DNA of 64,000 nucleotides from Ooceraea biroi (GCF_003672135.1 NC_039519.1:4588001-4652000); one strand, 5' to 3'; positions 40,001-52,229 are shown, counted from the stretch's first letter. The notes: generated by a model from the sequence alone, not told the origin. Numbers and translations are program-made.

Positions 40001-43000
40001 TCGATGCACGCACAAACATAAGTGCGTGAGTCAGGAAGGATTACCGGCGGCGTTTCTCATCTCACCGATATCAGGAGAGCACCTACGATTTTATCCGACT
40101 ACGGAGTGACACTCCAAACACGACCCGATGCACCGAGTGCTCTCAATAGCGCGGTTGTTGGCGTAAATTTCCTCGTGTTAGATGCACCCTTCGGAACTTT
40201 TTGCAGCTGACTCGCGGGAGAAAGCAACGGACAAACGAAGTGAATGCGGTAGATTTTCATCGCATAAGAATCCAAAACGCAATATTTTGGTATGCGTATC
40301 GCGATTGTTGAAATATACGCCAAAATTTGGATCGTCAGGACAAGAGCGTTGGGGACGATTCTCGAAAATGCGTCTCGCTCGATGACCTGACGTTTATCCA
40401 TCATTGTCTGCACTTTTGAATGAGCAAGCCATCCGGCGATCTGCTCCAGCTATTTCTCTCGAGTATCCGCGCGAGGAACGTGAGCGGTCGGTGACGACGA
40501 CGGAGACGGAGCCGATTTTACGAACCACCGAACGATATACGGAAGAACAGGGACGAAGTAAGATAGACAGAAAGAGACGGAAGGCGCGAGCGAGGGAGCG
40601 AAGAAACGGTGCTCCTGGGACTCGTTGCCACCCCATTATAGCGTTTGCTCTTCCATTTCACGCCGCGAAATGGCAAAAGCGCGTGTCCCGCTTTTTCCTG
40701 TGGGCGTTTGACAATCCCCGGCGATATCTCGTGTCAGCGAGCAAGCGGCGCCGCGCCGTCATGTGCCCTGTCGACTCGCGCGGGTGCTATTTGTCAGTGG
40801 AGTCACAATTACCCCTATTGTGCCATCTCGCATTTGTATATCGCATATCAAGTGCCCGCGAACGAAGAGAGATTTCCTGCGGTGTATATATGTAATCGCA
40901 ATACAGCCGCACTCTTCTGTCCCACCATTCCGTTTCCAATCTGAGAATTTTTTCTTTTCGTAGAAATATCTTGTGTTATTGTGATGTTTTTACGTTTTCT
41001 TATTATAACAGAATTAAATGATCGTTTCGTTAATTTTAGATATAGCTTCTTTTTTATCAACATATTTAAGGATCAACGAATTATTTGGTTTATTTATATA
41101 ATTACACATAATTAATATATAGATATATATTTTTAAATATTTTTTATTTTATATATATATATAAATATTCTAAAACAATATTGCTTCTTTGTTTAAAGCA
41201 AATTATACGTTTCGGAGCCTTTAAATAAATATGTTGAAAAAGAAGCTAAACTTAATGTTTCTATTTTGAGTACTGCAAGAAATGGTTCTTTTGAAAGGCA
41301 GAAGTGCCGACAGAAGCATAACGACTTTGGAAGTATTAGATACCTGATCTTTATGTACGTTCGCGTGTATGTGCACAGTATGAATCTTATTCTTGCGTGA
41401 GTTCTGACGCCTATGTTTGTCGCCGACAAACGGGGTGTAACGAATTTTATATTGTTCTCAGCAGGGAAGGTTTCAGCCCCGAAAAAAGTTTTTGAAAAGA
41501 CGAAGGACACAAATGTTACCGTTATTATACTGTTTCCGAATACTTTAGAAGAGCAGAAAACAGTCATTTAGAAGAAAGTTCATTTTGACCTGGGTCCCAA
41601 ACTGCAGGAAGATGTTAGGCATTGTCACGTCATAATTTCTAATAAATCTTGTAAAGTATTACAAAGATATTTGCAATTCATATTTACAATATGCCGGCTC
41701 AAACATAGTTTCTTTTCTGAATATAATATTTTTGAGGAGAATATTGAAAGCAAAATGATGAAACGTATTTTCTTTTTAAGGAAAAAAACCTGAAAATTTT
41801 AAAGGAATGCGCTAGACATTCTTTATTAAGTTTTGATTTTCTTGTCGCTTCAATAGCTATTATTTATTTCTGACTGAATTTATCTGTTATTTATCTCACG
41901 AAACTTTTGAACATAAAAGAAACTGCTTTGTGTCACAACATCAGCTAATTTTTCACGGATCTATGACAAAAAGTACTTTTTCAGACAATTGCGAATTTTT
42001 TTCGAACAATTTCGGACAAATTGCAATCTCTTCGTTATGGAGAGGATATAAATATAATAATATAATTTATATGTGTATAACGTGAGTTTTGTAAAAAATG
42101 ATCGTTTTGGCAGAAAGAAGGACAAGCGACTATGACGATTGCATTGGATATCTGACCATCGTGCGTGCGTGCGTGCGTGTATAATAAAATGAAGTATTGT
42201 GTGCACATGTGCGAACGATCACCGTGCCATAATGATTGGCGAAAATAATAGCAGTTTATTCATGTTGAACCGAATGATCTTACCTCTTTCCTCTTTCCTC
42301 CGTCATTCGGTGTTACCTTTAATTGTACCGATAAGAGGATCGCAGCTGGATGCAGATGCCATAAAAGCGGTAGAAACTGTATGCCACCGTAAAATTGCTC
42401 TCACGAGGCAGGCGTGATTCGTGATGCCGAAACAGAAAAACGCGTGCAGCGTCCGTCGATACAAAATCGTAATGCGGTTCGTGATGTGCTTTTGTATCAT
42501 GCAAACAAGCGTGCAGGCCGTCACACTGGCGACAAGCTGCGCCAAACAGCTCCTACCCACAATATAACTATAAAGTGGAGATAATAGTCACTGGAAAGCG
42601 TAGGACGTTCCTTTCAAGATGCTTCTAAACGTGTGTCTGCCGTCTGGAGTAAGATGTAGAAGAAAGGTAAAAAGAAAATAGTGAGGCACAAAATACAAGG
42701 AAGAAGAAAAAGAAGAAAAGACGCTTGAGAGAAGGTGCGAACGGAAAAGAATTTTTTAAAATATGGAAAGAACGTTATTTGAATCGTTCTGCGAAAACAG
42801 CTAGGAAAAGTTTGGAAATTTCATTGTACGGAAATTTTTACCGAACAATATTCGCAAACTCCATGCACAATCTATTTATCTACACCGTTAAAAATTGTGC
42901 GTCCATATGTTAAAATTTTCTTGTGTTGCCATGTTTTGATTACTACTTCAATGTAAAATTAACATACAACTGATATGTTATTATTTTTATAACAATTTTA

Positions 43001-46000
43001 TATGTTACATTAATGTTAACTTCATAACTTAACATTTTGTGTATGTCTCTTAGAAATGGAATATTATTTGAAATGCTTTTAACACAATAATTTTAAACAA
43101 TCAACATGTCACAAAGTCAGTTTAACATTCTAAAAGAAGTTAAAGTAAATCTTCAAATAATCATGAACTTTGACATATAAAATAATCAAATTTACTAAAA
43201 TTAAATGTTTCTATCAAAAATAATTTAAGTTGAAATAATTACTATCATGTGTTAATATAACATAAAAAGTAAACTTCTCTTCCATGTAGTTTTCAATTAC
43301 TTTGTATGTTATTTTTACATCACACTTAAAGTCACAATAACAAAAATAAATGTAAAGTATTGTGTTAATTGCTTAACATTTCTAGTTTGTCAAGAAGTGA
43401 CATATGACGAATGAGTTACTTTAACTTAAAATTTAGAGTGGACTTTCTGGGACATGCCAAAAATGTTAAAATTAACATTTTATTTTTTACTGTGTATGCA
43501 CGCAAATATAAAAATTATAATTATACTAGCAATTATTACTACTGGCTATAAGCAATAGCAATAGATTAGATTGCGTACCGAGAGTTTCAAGCCGGCAACA
43601 GACTTCATTAATTGATGAAGATGAATGCACGCTGCTAGCAGCGGCAACATTGCATACTGCAACAATAGAAACGACCTCTCTCATAGCTGTCAGTATTTTA
43701 TTGGGTTGGACTTCAATGTTTATAACATATTCAACAATAACAATTCGCCCCGCATTTTTAGTGTTTTTAATAACAAATATACGTTACCTTAACCCATATT
43801 ATTAAAAAACACTAAGAAAACGGTACGAATAGTTTTACAACCCAATATTATTACAAGGGATTAATCAGACTGGAATTAATTAAATGTCCGGTATCACGAA
43901 ACACGGTGCCACGTGACGGTGGACTCTTCCTTGCCGCGATGTTTATTCAGGACATCGTGCGAACGGATGGGATTTTCGTTCGAGTCTAGTGAAAAACTGA
44001 GATGGATGACAAGAGGCTGGGGAGATTATCTTACAAATATTTGAGAGCAATTAGATGTTTGCTTGTCTGTTACTGTGTTTACATGGTTTGCCGTATCTAG
44101 ACCGCTGAGACGTGTTTATGGCCACGGTGCGATATGCACGAAGGAGTTCTCCGCGTTCTCGTTAGATATGTACTCTATCACGTGCTATTTAAATCGTCCG
44201 ATTTTCTTCCCCGAGCTCTTGAAACTCAAAATTAATACGGACTGTTCGTTGCGATCGTAGAGCCGCTTCTAGCCGCGGTTATTCTGCGCGAAGCAGATGA
44301 TTTGCAGAACATTTTCTATTCGGTACTAAGTTTTATTGACATTCTAACAAAGGATATATTGATAAGAACTTTTCATATTTTCTTTAAGATAAATATAATA
44401 AATATATAAAATAAGAATAAAGTAAGAAATATATTCTTAGACAACACATAAACGTATGAAAGCTAGATTCCAATCTCTTATTGTAAGCTATGTTTCTGGA
44501 TGTCTCTCTCAAAATCCCCTCTCGAAAAAAGAGAAAGTAAATAAAGGCATTCAAATATAAATGCAAATATAAAAGAATACATATGAATGAATATATACCA
44601 CCTATATTATTTTCCTTATTGAAAAAGACATACTTTAAAATAATTTATATCTAGCATATTTTAACGCAATCGTTTTCATAATTCGACAAAAATTTAAATT
44701 GCTTAATTATACATATAATTTTCACGTAAGTTACGTTATACTATGCCTATTCAAATACAAGATAAGATAAAAATAAGGTAGAACCAGGAACGACGTATTG
44801 AGGCTTAAAACAATTCCGACGGCGCGTGCAGTTTATTATCTAAGTTATTAAACTCATTTAATAAATTAAAGGCAAATTTTATAAAATGAAAAGACAGCGT
44901 TTCTTTCAACGTAACATGGCATTTATCGAGTTTTGATATGTAATAAATGTTGATATACCATTATTTAAATATATAAAGATAGAATTATTAAAGATGTTGT
45001 AGAATAATGGCGTTATTCTCTTTTTAAATCAAATTAACTCGCAAAAGGATTTGGAACATAAGAAACGGATTAGATACAATGTTAAAAATTAAAATTAGAT
45101 TTGAGCGCTACAACTTTGCTTTAACTTAATTTGCATGTGAAGACATGTACAAGAATATTAGTTTTCAACTGTATTTTATGAACTGCATTGATTTGTTTAC
45201 TTGATACTGGTTACTTCTTGCCCTCTGATAAAGTGGACTGAGATGTTCACGAAACGTCGGGACAAAAATGACAAAAAATGGTCAAAGGTACAATAGCCCG
45301 TTATTCCTTTGACCAATTTTCTTTTTCAACTAAAATGACCGTAAGAAAATGTATTTAAACTTGCTAAAAATGTATGTGTTAGTAAAAATCGTTATATTAT
45401 CCATTTTCCGAACTTCTAGCAAAATTGAGGTGGAGAAAATTCACAAAGTTCAAACTGGTCAACACCTTCCCCTAACATTCCGAAGAACTTTCTTTAGAAT
45501 TTATGTTCTTAGTCTCTCTATTCCTCGAGAACTTTTTAAGACTACATTCTGCTCCGACAACATAAAACATATTTTCATTCTCTCAAAAAGGGAATTGGAA
45601 AATTGTGTAAGAACAATTGTACGTACCTGGATTTGGTTGACTTTGATATGACGGTCTCTTCATCCATTCATACGGACTTCTCCTATGAAGGTTTCTAGGT
45701 GTGTATGTAGGTTTGTCCTTCATAGATGTCCTGGGTGAAGACGACAAATCCTGGTTATCTGGTGCGGGTGTTGATATGTCAGTCAAGCCTGTAGTTGACA
45801 TATTTTTACCTAATAATTCTAAGGAAAAGCCAGCTAATAACCCTAACAACAAATTATCGTAATCATAACTGACTGACTGACTCAATTTACCAGAGTATGT
45901 TAGGTCTGTGTTTCCACAGGTCGAAGACAAGTTAAAGTCTTCGTGCGTTGTTGTAGACGGACTGTTATGTTGACTATGAACACTACTATTTACACTGCCA

Positions 46001-47046
46001 TTGATACTACCAGTAACACTTTCGTTCGCACTACCATTGGTGTTTTCTATACTCTCATTAACACTGCTGCTCATACTGCCGCTTATGTTGCTATTCATGT
46101 TGGTAGTTATAGCCGGGGCAGAATGTTGGTTGCCAATTTCGATTCCGGCACTTTCGGCGTTCATCCACTGCATCATGTCCTGCTGCATATGTTGCTTTTG
46201 CGATGGTTCTAATTGAACATGTTGCTGTAGCGAAGGCGAGGTTTGCTGAAAGTGCTGCTGCGGCGATGATTCTTGGGGAAGATGCTCCTGAGGTGGCGAA
46301 TATTGAAGTTGCTGCTGCGGCGACAGTTGTTGCGATAATTGTTGCGGTGACGGATATTGCAAGTGCTGATTCGGTGACGGTAACTGTTGAAGATGATGCG
46401 TCGACGAATACTCTTGCTGCTCCAGTGGTGAGTGTTGAAGTTGTTGCTTCGGCGATGGGTTTTGCGGAAGATGCTGCTCCGACGATGAGTTCTGCTGCGG
46501 CTGTCGATTCTGCCGCAAATGAACGTGCTTACTTGACTGTTGCGGCTGTCGCGCGAGGTGTTGCTTCGTCGACGAATATTGTTGGAACTGTTGTTGCGTC
46601 AACGCAGGGTGCTGAATGTACGATTGCGATTGCGATTGTGGAATGTGCGATTGATAAGTCTGCTGACATGGCAGCTGCGAGTAATGAGATGAGTAAGGAC
46701 GCGTCCATGAGGCCAGCACGTTCGAAGGATTGAAGAATTGTTGGGAAGCTACTTGGGTCTGATGTAAGAGTCCGATCGATGGCGCAGACCTGGACGCGTA
46801 TCCGTACCAATATTGCTGATTTCCGTTAACGCCTGCGGGGTGTGAATGAACCTGTTGCATCGACCCTGCTTGCGGCTGTTGTTGCTGCGCTAACTGTTGT
46901 TGCTGTTGGCTTCCGATGATCTGTTGCTGCTCGCGATATAAATCAATACCTTCGTAGAATGGCATCATGTAATTGTTAGACTCTGACATGACGTTCGGAA
47001 CTGCACTTGCACTGTTACTGTCGTAGATCAATGGCACACTGCACAT
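34058..47046 (-). CDS. cad: Caudal-class (Cdx) homeobox transcription factor, divergent
   Basis: Caudal proteins are nuclear DNA-binding regulators of posterior patterning and gut development. Exons on the minus strand are 45627-47046, 35667-35815 and 34058-34396, phases compatible, giving 635 residues. Exon 1 encodes a glutamine-, serine- and asparagine-rich N-terminus of about 474 residues ending in SPYEWMKRPSYQ, the hexapeptide-like motif of caudal proteins. Exon 2 begins with the caudal hallmark KTRTKDKYRVVYSD and ends at ERQ; exon 3 opens with VKIWFQNRRAKERK and continues to a Gly/Ser/Thr-rich tail. The helix 1-helix 2 loop has one extra residue (see exon 2 entry). The N-terminus does not look like the canonical caudal start, so this may be a second, divergent caudal paralogue. 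A GTAAGT immediately before the stop leaves open a further 3' exon. Introns are about 9.8 kb and 1.27 kb. Confidence 0.88.
34849..35609. mobile_element. TIR element with DUF4817-like remnant in caudal intron 2
   Basis: The element starts CAGGGTGTCCCGGG and ends in its reverse complement. Inverted arms run about 150 bp with only about three mismatches, and TA flanks both sides, as in the Tc1/mariner superfamily. Inside, on the plus strand, an ATG at 35154 opens a helix-turn-helix-like peptide (FSNEEY, AAVREYQRRFPNR) typical of the DUF4817 head of insect transposon proteins. A short frame ending at 35422 (SVLRRCLACI, GQHFE) resembles the C-terminal tail of such transposases. The catalytic middle is absent, so this is an internally deleted, non-autonomous copy. 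The near-identical arms suggest a young insertion. It is antisense to caudal and ends 57 bp from the homeobox exon. Confidence 0.85.
35667..35815 (-). other. cad: Caudal exon 2: homeodomain first part with a one-residue insertion
   Basis: This 149-base exon has a TTCAG 3' splice site before 35815 and a GTACGT 5' splice site after 35667. It encodes homeodomain helices 1 and 2. After the helix 1 segment LELEKEF it reads LSSN before RYITIKRKAEIA. Caudal/Cdx proteins as I remember them have three residues at that place (such as HYS or CTS), so this homeodomain is 61 residues long. Helix 3 is supplied by exon 3 and is canonical, with Q50 and N51 kept. The underlying bases were read twice and the frame is continuous. 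Confidence 0.8.
36490..36545. repeat. Polypurine tract with G12 run
   Basis: A run of 12 G at 36497-36508 is followed by GA-rich sequence to about 36545, inside caudal intron 1. Long ORFs on both strands around 36295-36684 are explained by this skewed composition. Confidence 0.65.
37356..37569. mobile_element. MITE with perfect 63-bp terminal inverted repeats
   Basis: Arms 37356-37418 and 37507-37569 are exact reverse complements, beginning AAAACGGCCAATATT. The 88-bp centre holds another short palindrome around GTATATAC. There is no coding capacity. It lies in caudal intron 1, and its perfect arms suggest a recent insertion or continuing gene conversion between arms. Confidence 0.8.
38594..38689 (+). 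promoter_or_regulatory. Candidate core promoter and first exon inside caudal intron 1, antisense to caudal
   Basis: TATATAA at 38594-38600 is followed by the initiator match TCATTAC at 38624-38630. The spacing from the first T of the TATA box to the initiator A is 32 bases, as in insect core promoters. A partial downstream element, GGTTT, sits at the expected +28 position. A consensus 5' splice site GTAAGT begins at 38690, so the predicted first exon would be 38626-38689, without any ATG. It could start an antisense noncoding RNA or be a distant 5' exon of the membrane-protein gene at 57955. All of this is inference from motif spacing. Confidence 0.4.
40020..40900. other. GC-rich island within caudal intron 1
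   Basis: This block is GC- and CpG-rich compared with the rest of the 9.8-kb intron. The longest open frame (40404-40895 plus, 163 codons) is rich in Arg and Glu with no domain, and other frames are also open, as expected from composition. A 19-base word at 40614-40632 is also present at 28661. An enhancer, an alternative promoter of caudal or an unlinked exon are all possible. Confidence 0.35.
42161..42180. repeat. GTGC microsatellite
   Basis: Five GTGC-type units in tandem within caudal intron 1. Confidence 0.7.
42881..43496. mobile_element. Possible MITE with degenerate TACAC(A/C)GT ends
   Basis: The left end TACACCGTTAAAAAT and the reverse complement of the right end, TACACAGTAAAAAAT, align with two differences. 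The 616-bp interior is AT-rich and full of ATGTTAA words on both strands. No transposase and no certain target duplication are visible. Confidence 0.4.
43701..43845. mobile_element. Small mariner-type MITE
   Basis: TTGGGTTG at 43701 and CAACCCAA ending at 43845 form terminal inverted repeats flanked by TA, matching the ends of the mariner array at 52154. An internal inverted pair around TTTTAGTGTTTTTAATAA folds the 145-bp element. It is non-coding and probably mobilised by a related mariner transposase. Confidence 0.6.
45220..45314 (+). repeat. Penelope-like remnant with degenerate hammerhead-ribozyme-like motif
   Basis: CTGATAA at 45225-45231 is followed by a stem formed by GTGGAC (45233-45238) and GTTCAC (45245-45250), then GAAACGTC at 45251. 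This is the order of a type I hammerhead core: CUGANGA, stem II, GAAA, cleavage triplet. Penelope-like retroelements carry such minimal hammerheads with a GAAACGTC context. The core G of CUGANGA is A here and an extra A precedes stem II, so self-cleavage is unlikely. A second stem-loop (GGTCAAAGG...CCTTTGACC) follows at 45280-45314. Confidence 0.4.
46190..46620 (-). repeat. cad: Glutamine-rich degenerate peptide repeat in caudal exon 1
   Basis: The coding strand carries imperfect repeats of about 12-16 codons with the pattern Ser-Pro-x-Gln-(Gln/His)-Leu-Gln, built from CAG/CAA and CAT/CAC codons. It is followed by Asn/Ser/Gly-Ser-Val repeats nearer 46000. Such tracts usually act as flexible activation or interaction regions and change length quickly by slippage. 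The antisense strand is open for 176 codons (46203-46733) only as a by-product of this repeat. Confidence 0.75.
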
Positions 47047-48130
47047 AACAACGCTGTCAGCATACGCACTTCAGATGCTTCACATCAGTATAAAACTGTC
47101 ACCGAGTATCGCTAGAACTACATTCGATTCTCACTTTACCGAATAAAATAAGATGGACTAATAGTATATAGACAATTCGAGATAGAACCAAAGTAAAGAA
47201 AACGATAGCACATACTGTAAAATCAAAGAGAACGCGATCCTACACTGACGACTGCTAGTCATCAAAGCTTTCGAATCCGTAGAGTAACTAGTAAGACCGC
47301 TGAGAGTGGGAGAACGGAAGAAGGGTGGGAGCAGTTTGCTCATGCGCAGCAGAAGTTTTCGATTTCTACTTATGTATAGTGGTATACTGAAATAGAAGAT
47401 ATTATTAGGCCCCTTGCAAAAATGAGAAATATATAAATTATGAATATTATAAATTAAATTTTTTAGCCTGGAAATTAAAGTATAGCAATTGTTAAATCTA
47501 TTGCGTTTTTGCATCCGCAGTAGACTTTTAATATAAATATCAATATTTGTTGCAATACATTTAATTATTTTATTTCAATAAAGTTTAAAATATTGTCCTA
47601 CCTATATAATATTAATAGTACTTATTGTTGGGTTGAACGGAAAAAGTCTATCCGGTTCTCTTAGCAATATTTAAACGCAAAATCATTAAGAATTTATACA
47701 AAGTTTTGCGTCTGAACTTTGTCAAAAAAGATTCGCACGTGCGAATTTTTCTGTAACGTATGTATATACACATACATATTCATCCTATATACATGCATAA
47801 AAATAAAAGTGAGATATAAAAAATGTGTTACATACCTTGCGAAGAACACCTTGTATTTTATTTTAGGTAGCTTGCCAAGATGTGAGATACTATGTGAGAT
47901 ACATGTGAGGTACCTTGCGCGCGAAAGGTCCACGTGGAGGGGTTTTTCCCTCCATCTAGCGGTACCGCCTACCGTGGGCACGACTCTTCTCCCACCAAAC
48001 GATCACTAGTTGACCAATCTACATCCGATACTCAATGTAATGGCATCCGACAAGCGCATGATACCGCCCGATGATACCGCCCGTTGAAACAGAGCTAGAA
48101 GCAATCTCATATGTGGCTCCGCCTTCTCCA
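47047..48130 (-). promoter_or_regulatory. Upstream region of the caudal-class gene
   Basis: The first 100 bases upstream of the ATG are presumably 5' UTR. A TTTATACTG element (minus strand, about 47087-47095) and TATATAC near 47165 are possible TATA boxes, but neither has a clear initiator. A mariner-end-like fragment TTGGGTTGAACGG begins at 47628. A GC-rich patch at 47900-48130 contains a duplicated GATACCGCCCG word. No coding frame is supported. Confidence 0.3.
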
Positions 48131-51100
48131 GCCGGGCCGGTTGATCTTTCCCACATGCAGAAAATTAATTAATTTGTTATTAATGTTGTATTCTTTTGAT
48201 CAAAAGTGATTGCATTTAAGATAAAAGATCTTAATATTTTTTTATATCTCAGTATTTCGTTGATTTAAGCATCATCAAAGAAAATTTGTCTACTATGTAT
48301 CTTTTATACTTTTACTGATATGCATTAGTTTATAATATACTTTAATGTTATAATAGAAATATAAAAATATGTGTTAGTGAATAAATAAGGTAAATCCGAG
48401 ATAGATGGTCATCTATCACGAAATTATTAATAAATTATATTTGCGATACTTCAACACATTTACATGTTCACAAGTTTAATACGTATTTATCGCTAATAAG
48501 ATTAACAATATTAATACCTATTTTTTGAATTTGCAATTTGCGTGATATAGACACTCAAGATATGCTCGTTTCATGAAAGTTAATGCTAAACTGTGGGATT
48601 TTCCAACAATAAATTCGGTTTGTAAAAGCGGAAAGATTTACGAACTTTAGACACATAAATCTAGAGGTCTCTAAATGTACCAACAGAACATTAAATACTT
48701 CGATGAGAGACACAAGTCACAATATTAGGTGTTACGGTCACTTTGCCCATCTTTGTTGTTCTTTGATTTATGTGTGTAGCTTTCAGGTATGGTTACCTTG
48801 TAATACTTTGCACGAAGACGGCTTTATTATTTCGAGAGGCTTTATTCAAAGGAGATTGCTTTACGTGACGAAACAAACGGTAGCTTTCTCTCGCCCTGAG
48901 TGAAATAGCCATTCCCTTTTAGGTCGCATACCGTGTCCCATAGAAATTGGTCGGCATCTTGTGATCATTCGTCATGGTGTATCCTGAATTTTCCTGAATG
49001 CCAATGAACCGAAAAATAGAATCATTCCAAACTTGTCGACATTTATCTGTAAATAGTCTTGTAATTTCATTATTTTTCGTGTTCAACTTCATTTAACTGT
49101 TATTCTTACTGTGCTAATGATTATCTTTTCCCGTTAATTTTTGTTCACAACTATATTTAATTGAAATTGAAGAATAATTGCAAAAAGCGTATAGTATGTT
49201 TTTTACATTTTTACGTCTTATTTTACATTTTATATTTAAAAATTATAAATAAATGTGATATATATGATAAATATAACAAACTGTATAACTTGTAAATACG
49301 CAATTATGGAGTAGTATCTTGTGGTGATAGTGGCAATCTTGTGTAGTGGTGAAGACATCATTCTTATTGTGTATCTGTGGCCTATAACAATCAATACTTC
49401 CTTTCTTGTTTTATACAGTAAGTTTTATTAAGGTAAGATTTTCTGTTTTTTTATTGAGTATATTACTTTGGGTCGAAGTTAATAATGTTGCGTAATGGAC
49501 GATGGGTTTGGTTTGTATTTTTGTTCCGCTGTCACTATTTCTATTACTGTCCAATATTCTATCACTCTAAAATAAATGTGGGACAAGAGTCAACACACCA
49601 TTGATTTGGGAATTTATGACTGTAGTGATGTGAAGAAATACGTATTATAAAGAAATAATGCCATACTACTTAAACAACTAATGCTACTTTGCACGCTTGA
49701 AAAATAAATATATAAAGATTTAAGACCCTAATGATCCTTAAAGATGTTTAAGATTAAGTTATTATATTCAATCGCATTTATAAGTTTGATTAGAATACTT
49801 AGATTAAAATTTAATACATAAATGTATAAGCTTGATTAAATAGGTATAGTTAGATTAAAATCCAAAATATTATGGACTATTAAAAAATATTATAACAATG
49901 TGGAAGGTGTACAAAATGCCATAAGTGCTATACTTAAACATTTATGATTAATTGACGAGAATTCATAGACGACATGGCATGTCTATCTGCAGCATCGATA
50001 GTCCAGACATCAACGCACAAAAGCTGTAGGGTGTTTTGCATACATTTATTCGCAATCTGTTTCCTGCAGAAGAATTGTTACATTTTTCAAGCCAATTTAT
50101 ACGGATCTGTTAGAGGATGATCCTCTAAAACCAATACCTAAAATGAGATAAACTGCAAAGTTTAAAACAATGAAAGCTTCAATTTAACGCTTGGCGTTAA
50201 ATTGCAAACATCTTTACTGCGACTTTAGAACTCTCAAAACTGCTGCATTTTTAATGATCTCTTCCTGAATTGATTAAGAATGTTCAACAAGTCTTCAAGT
50301 CAGGTAGGTACATTCTGGGAATCGTCATCGAACCACAATGCCATAAGTTCGCTAAATATCGAGACAGGTAACAGGAATAATGTGCGAATTGTCGAAACGG
50401 CGATAGCTTTTAAAAGGGGTTTCAGCAGGTACTGGAGAAGAAAAAAACAGAAAACGATTCTTCGAAACCCAAGACCTTTTATATGGGCCTAAAATTGAAT
50501 AGAAAAATTCTGTATCGTTTTGCGATCTTCGCAATAATTACCGAGAAATTAATTAAAGAAGATTGACAATAAACACGTAAATGATACTTGTATCCAAATC
50601 GGTTGTTCTACCGCAGAACCTCTAGAACCGTGTCGGAAGCTGTCTACTAATTGGGTTGAACTGGAAAGAATTAAAAGTATATCTTTCCAAGCGTAAAAAT
50701 AAAAATGGAATATTAAAAATAATATTTATCTAAACTATGTTTAGTTTACAAATCATTTTACTGGTGACGACTATAATCGGCGTTAAACAAGATTTACGTT
50801 TTCCAATACTTTCAAGCATTTGTTATTAACAATTGTTGGACAATACGCGGTCAGGAAAACCGTAGAATTAACAACGATTTAATTTAATTCAATTTTTTTA
50901 ATTTAAATTTTCTTTTTCTTTTTAATTCTTATGACTTTCTTTCATTATTCTGTAGCATATAATTTTGTGTCATTAAATATTAGGGAATAAATAATCTCCT
51001 TCTTGTACAATGAATGTGAAAAAAAAGAAAGCTTGATCGGACGAAGATATCGCGATATATTCTTTGCGTTGTGCATGTTGAAGAATTATAGTTACGTGAG

Positions 51101-52153
51101 CCCGAACATTAATTGGTGGACATCTTCGTTGCCTCGCCGACTCGGCTTTAATGATCAGCCCGTAAAAATGTTTCCTATTTTTACTTTTTTATAGCGTCAT
51201 AAACACTTCGCTGCAGAAGGCGTCTGTATAATGCCGCTGCAGCTTATTTATGCATCGCTCGGCAATATTTTTCGTAGTGTTTGTAATTATCCATGTACAC
51301 ACATGTTATTACATTCATCAGCCAATACGAGTATTAATCATATCGAGTATAATTCGGACATCGCAAAATGGAATGAGATTACATTGAACATAACGTTTTT
51401 CCCGTGGGTATTATGAGGAAAATACGCTTGGGCGTTTTCGAATTTCTACATAACGTTAAAAAAAGATCTAATTATGGAATGTTACAAACGAAAATTTTAT
51501 GAAATAACTCAATGTACTTACATTGTACGAATTTAATTTCTCACATAAAAATATTTTGAAGAAAGTTTGTTTGGATTTATATGCTAATTGGTTTCTCGCT
51601 TACTCCGAGGAAACGTATCATGATTTTTTTATAAACTCCAAAAACTCGTATCTCTGTTATTTTTGTCGGAAAGCTCTGTCATCAAAAGTCGGAGAATTCC
51701 TGGCAGGATGTTTAGTTATACTGCAGCGTGGTGATTCTGTGGAGCGCAACCTCTCGATTATAGCACCTGCGGGAAGCATAATGGCACATCGGAGCATCGC
51801 AACGTCTCATAACTTTACATAAAATTAGTACCTAAAAGGCCTTGATCCTCGAGGACCACGGAAAGCTCTCCAAGCGATATTATGTTAGCAGAAGTTCAAA
51901 CGTTTAATCGACGGACATAATATTAGATACCAGAAAAGCACCTAGTAACACATAATTGCTTAAATTTATCTCTAATGTTACTTGAAATTGCAAATTGAAT
52001 AGAAGAAGAGGAATGAATAAATAATAACTTACTTAGAAATGTGTGTGACGTATAAAACCTGGGAAAGAAGCTCAACAAATCTTTTCTTACATAATTTTAT
52101 TTTAATTATATTTTCTATATGTGTAAAGAAATATAAGATTTACTTTCTTTCTA
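48131..52153. other. AT-rich stretch without a supported gene
   Basis: Short ORFs such as 48703-48903 and 51523-51822 have no recognisable domains or splice structure. A mariner-end-like fragment, TTGGGTTGAACTGGAAAG, begins at 50651 and resembles the one at 47628. Nothing else stands out. Confidence 0.4.
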
Positions 52154-52229
52154 TTGGGTTGGCCAAAAAGTAATTGCGTTTTTTTTATATAAATAAAAGG
52201 CGAATTTTTCATGGGAAACAAAAACTTTA

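Noticed and set aside
40404..40895. Plus-strand ORF of 163 codons
   Set aside because: Arg/Glu-rich without any domain, in a CpG-rich island where other frames are also open; no splice or start context supports it.
41193..41567. Minus-strand ORF of 124 codons
   Set aside because: Hydrophobic and Cys/Thr/Ser-mixed with no motif, AT-rich setting, no splice structure; likely chance.
46203..46733. Plus-strand ORF of 176 codons rich in Ala and Val
   Set aside because: It is the antisense shadow of the glutamine-rich caudal exon 1, produced by CAG/CAA repeats read on the other strand.
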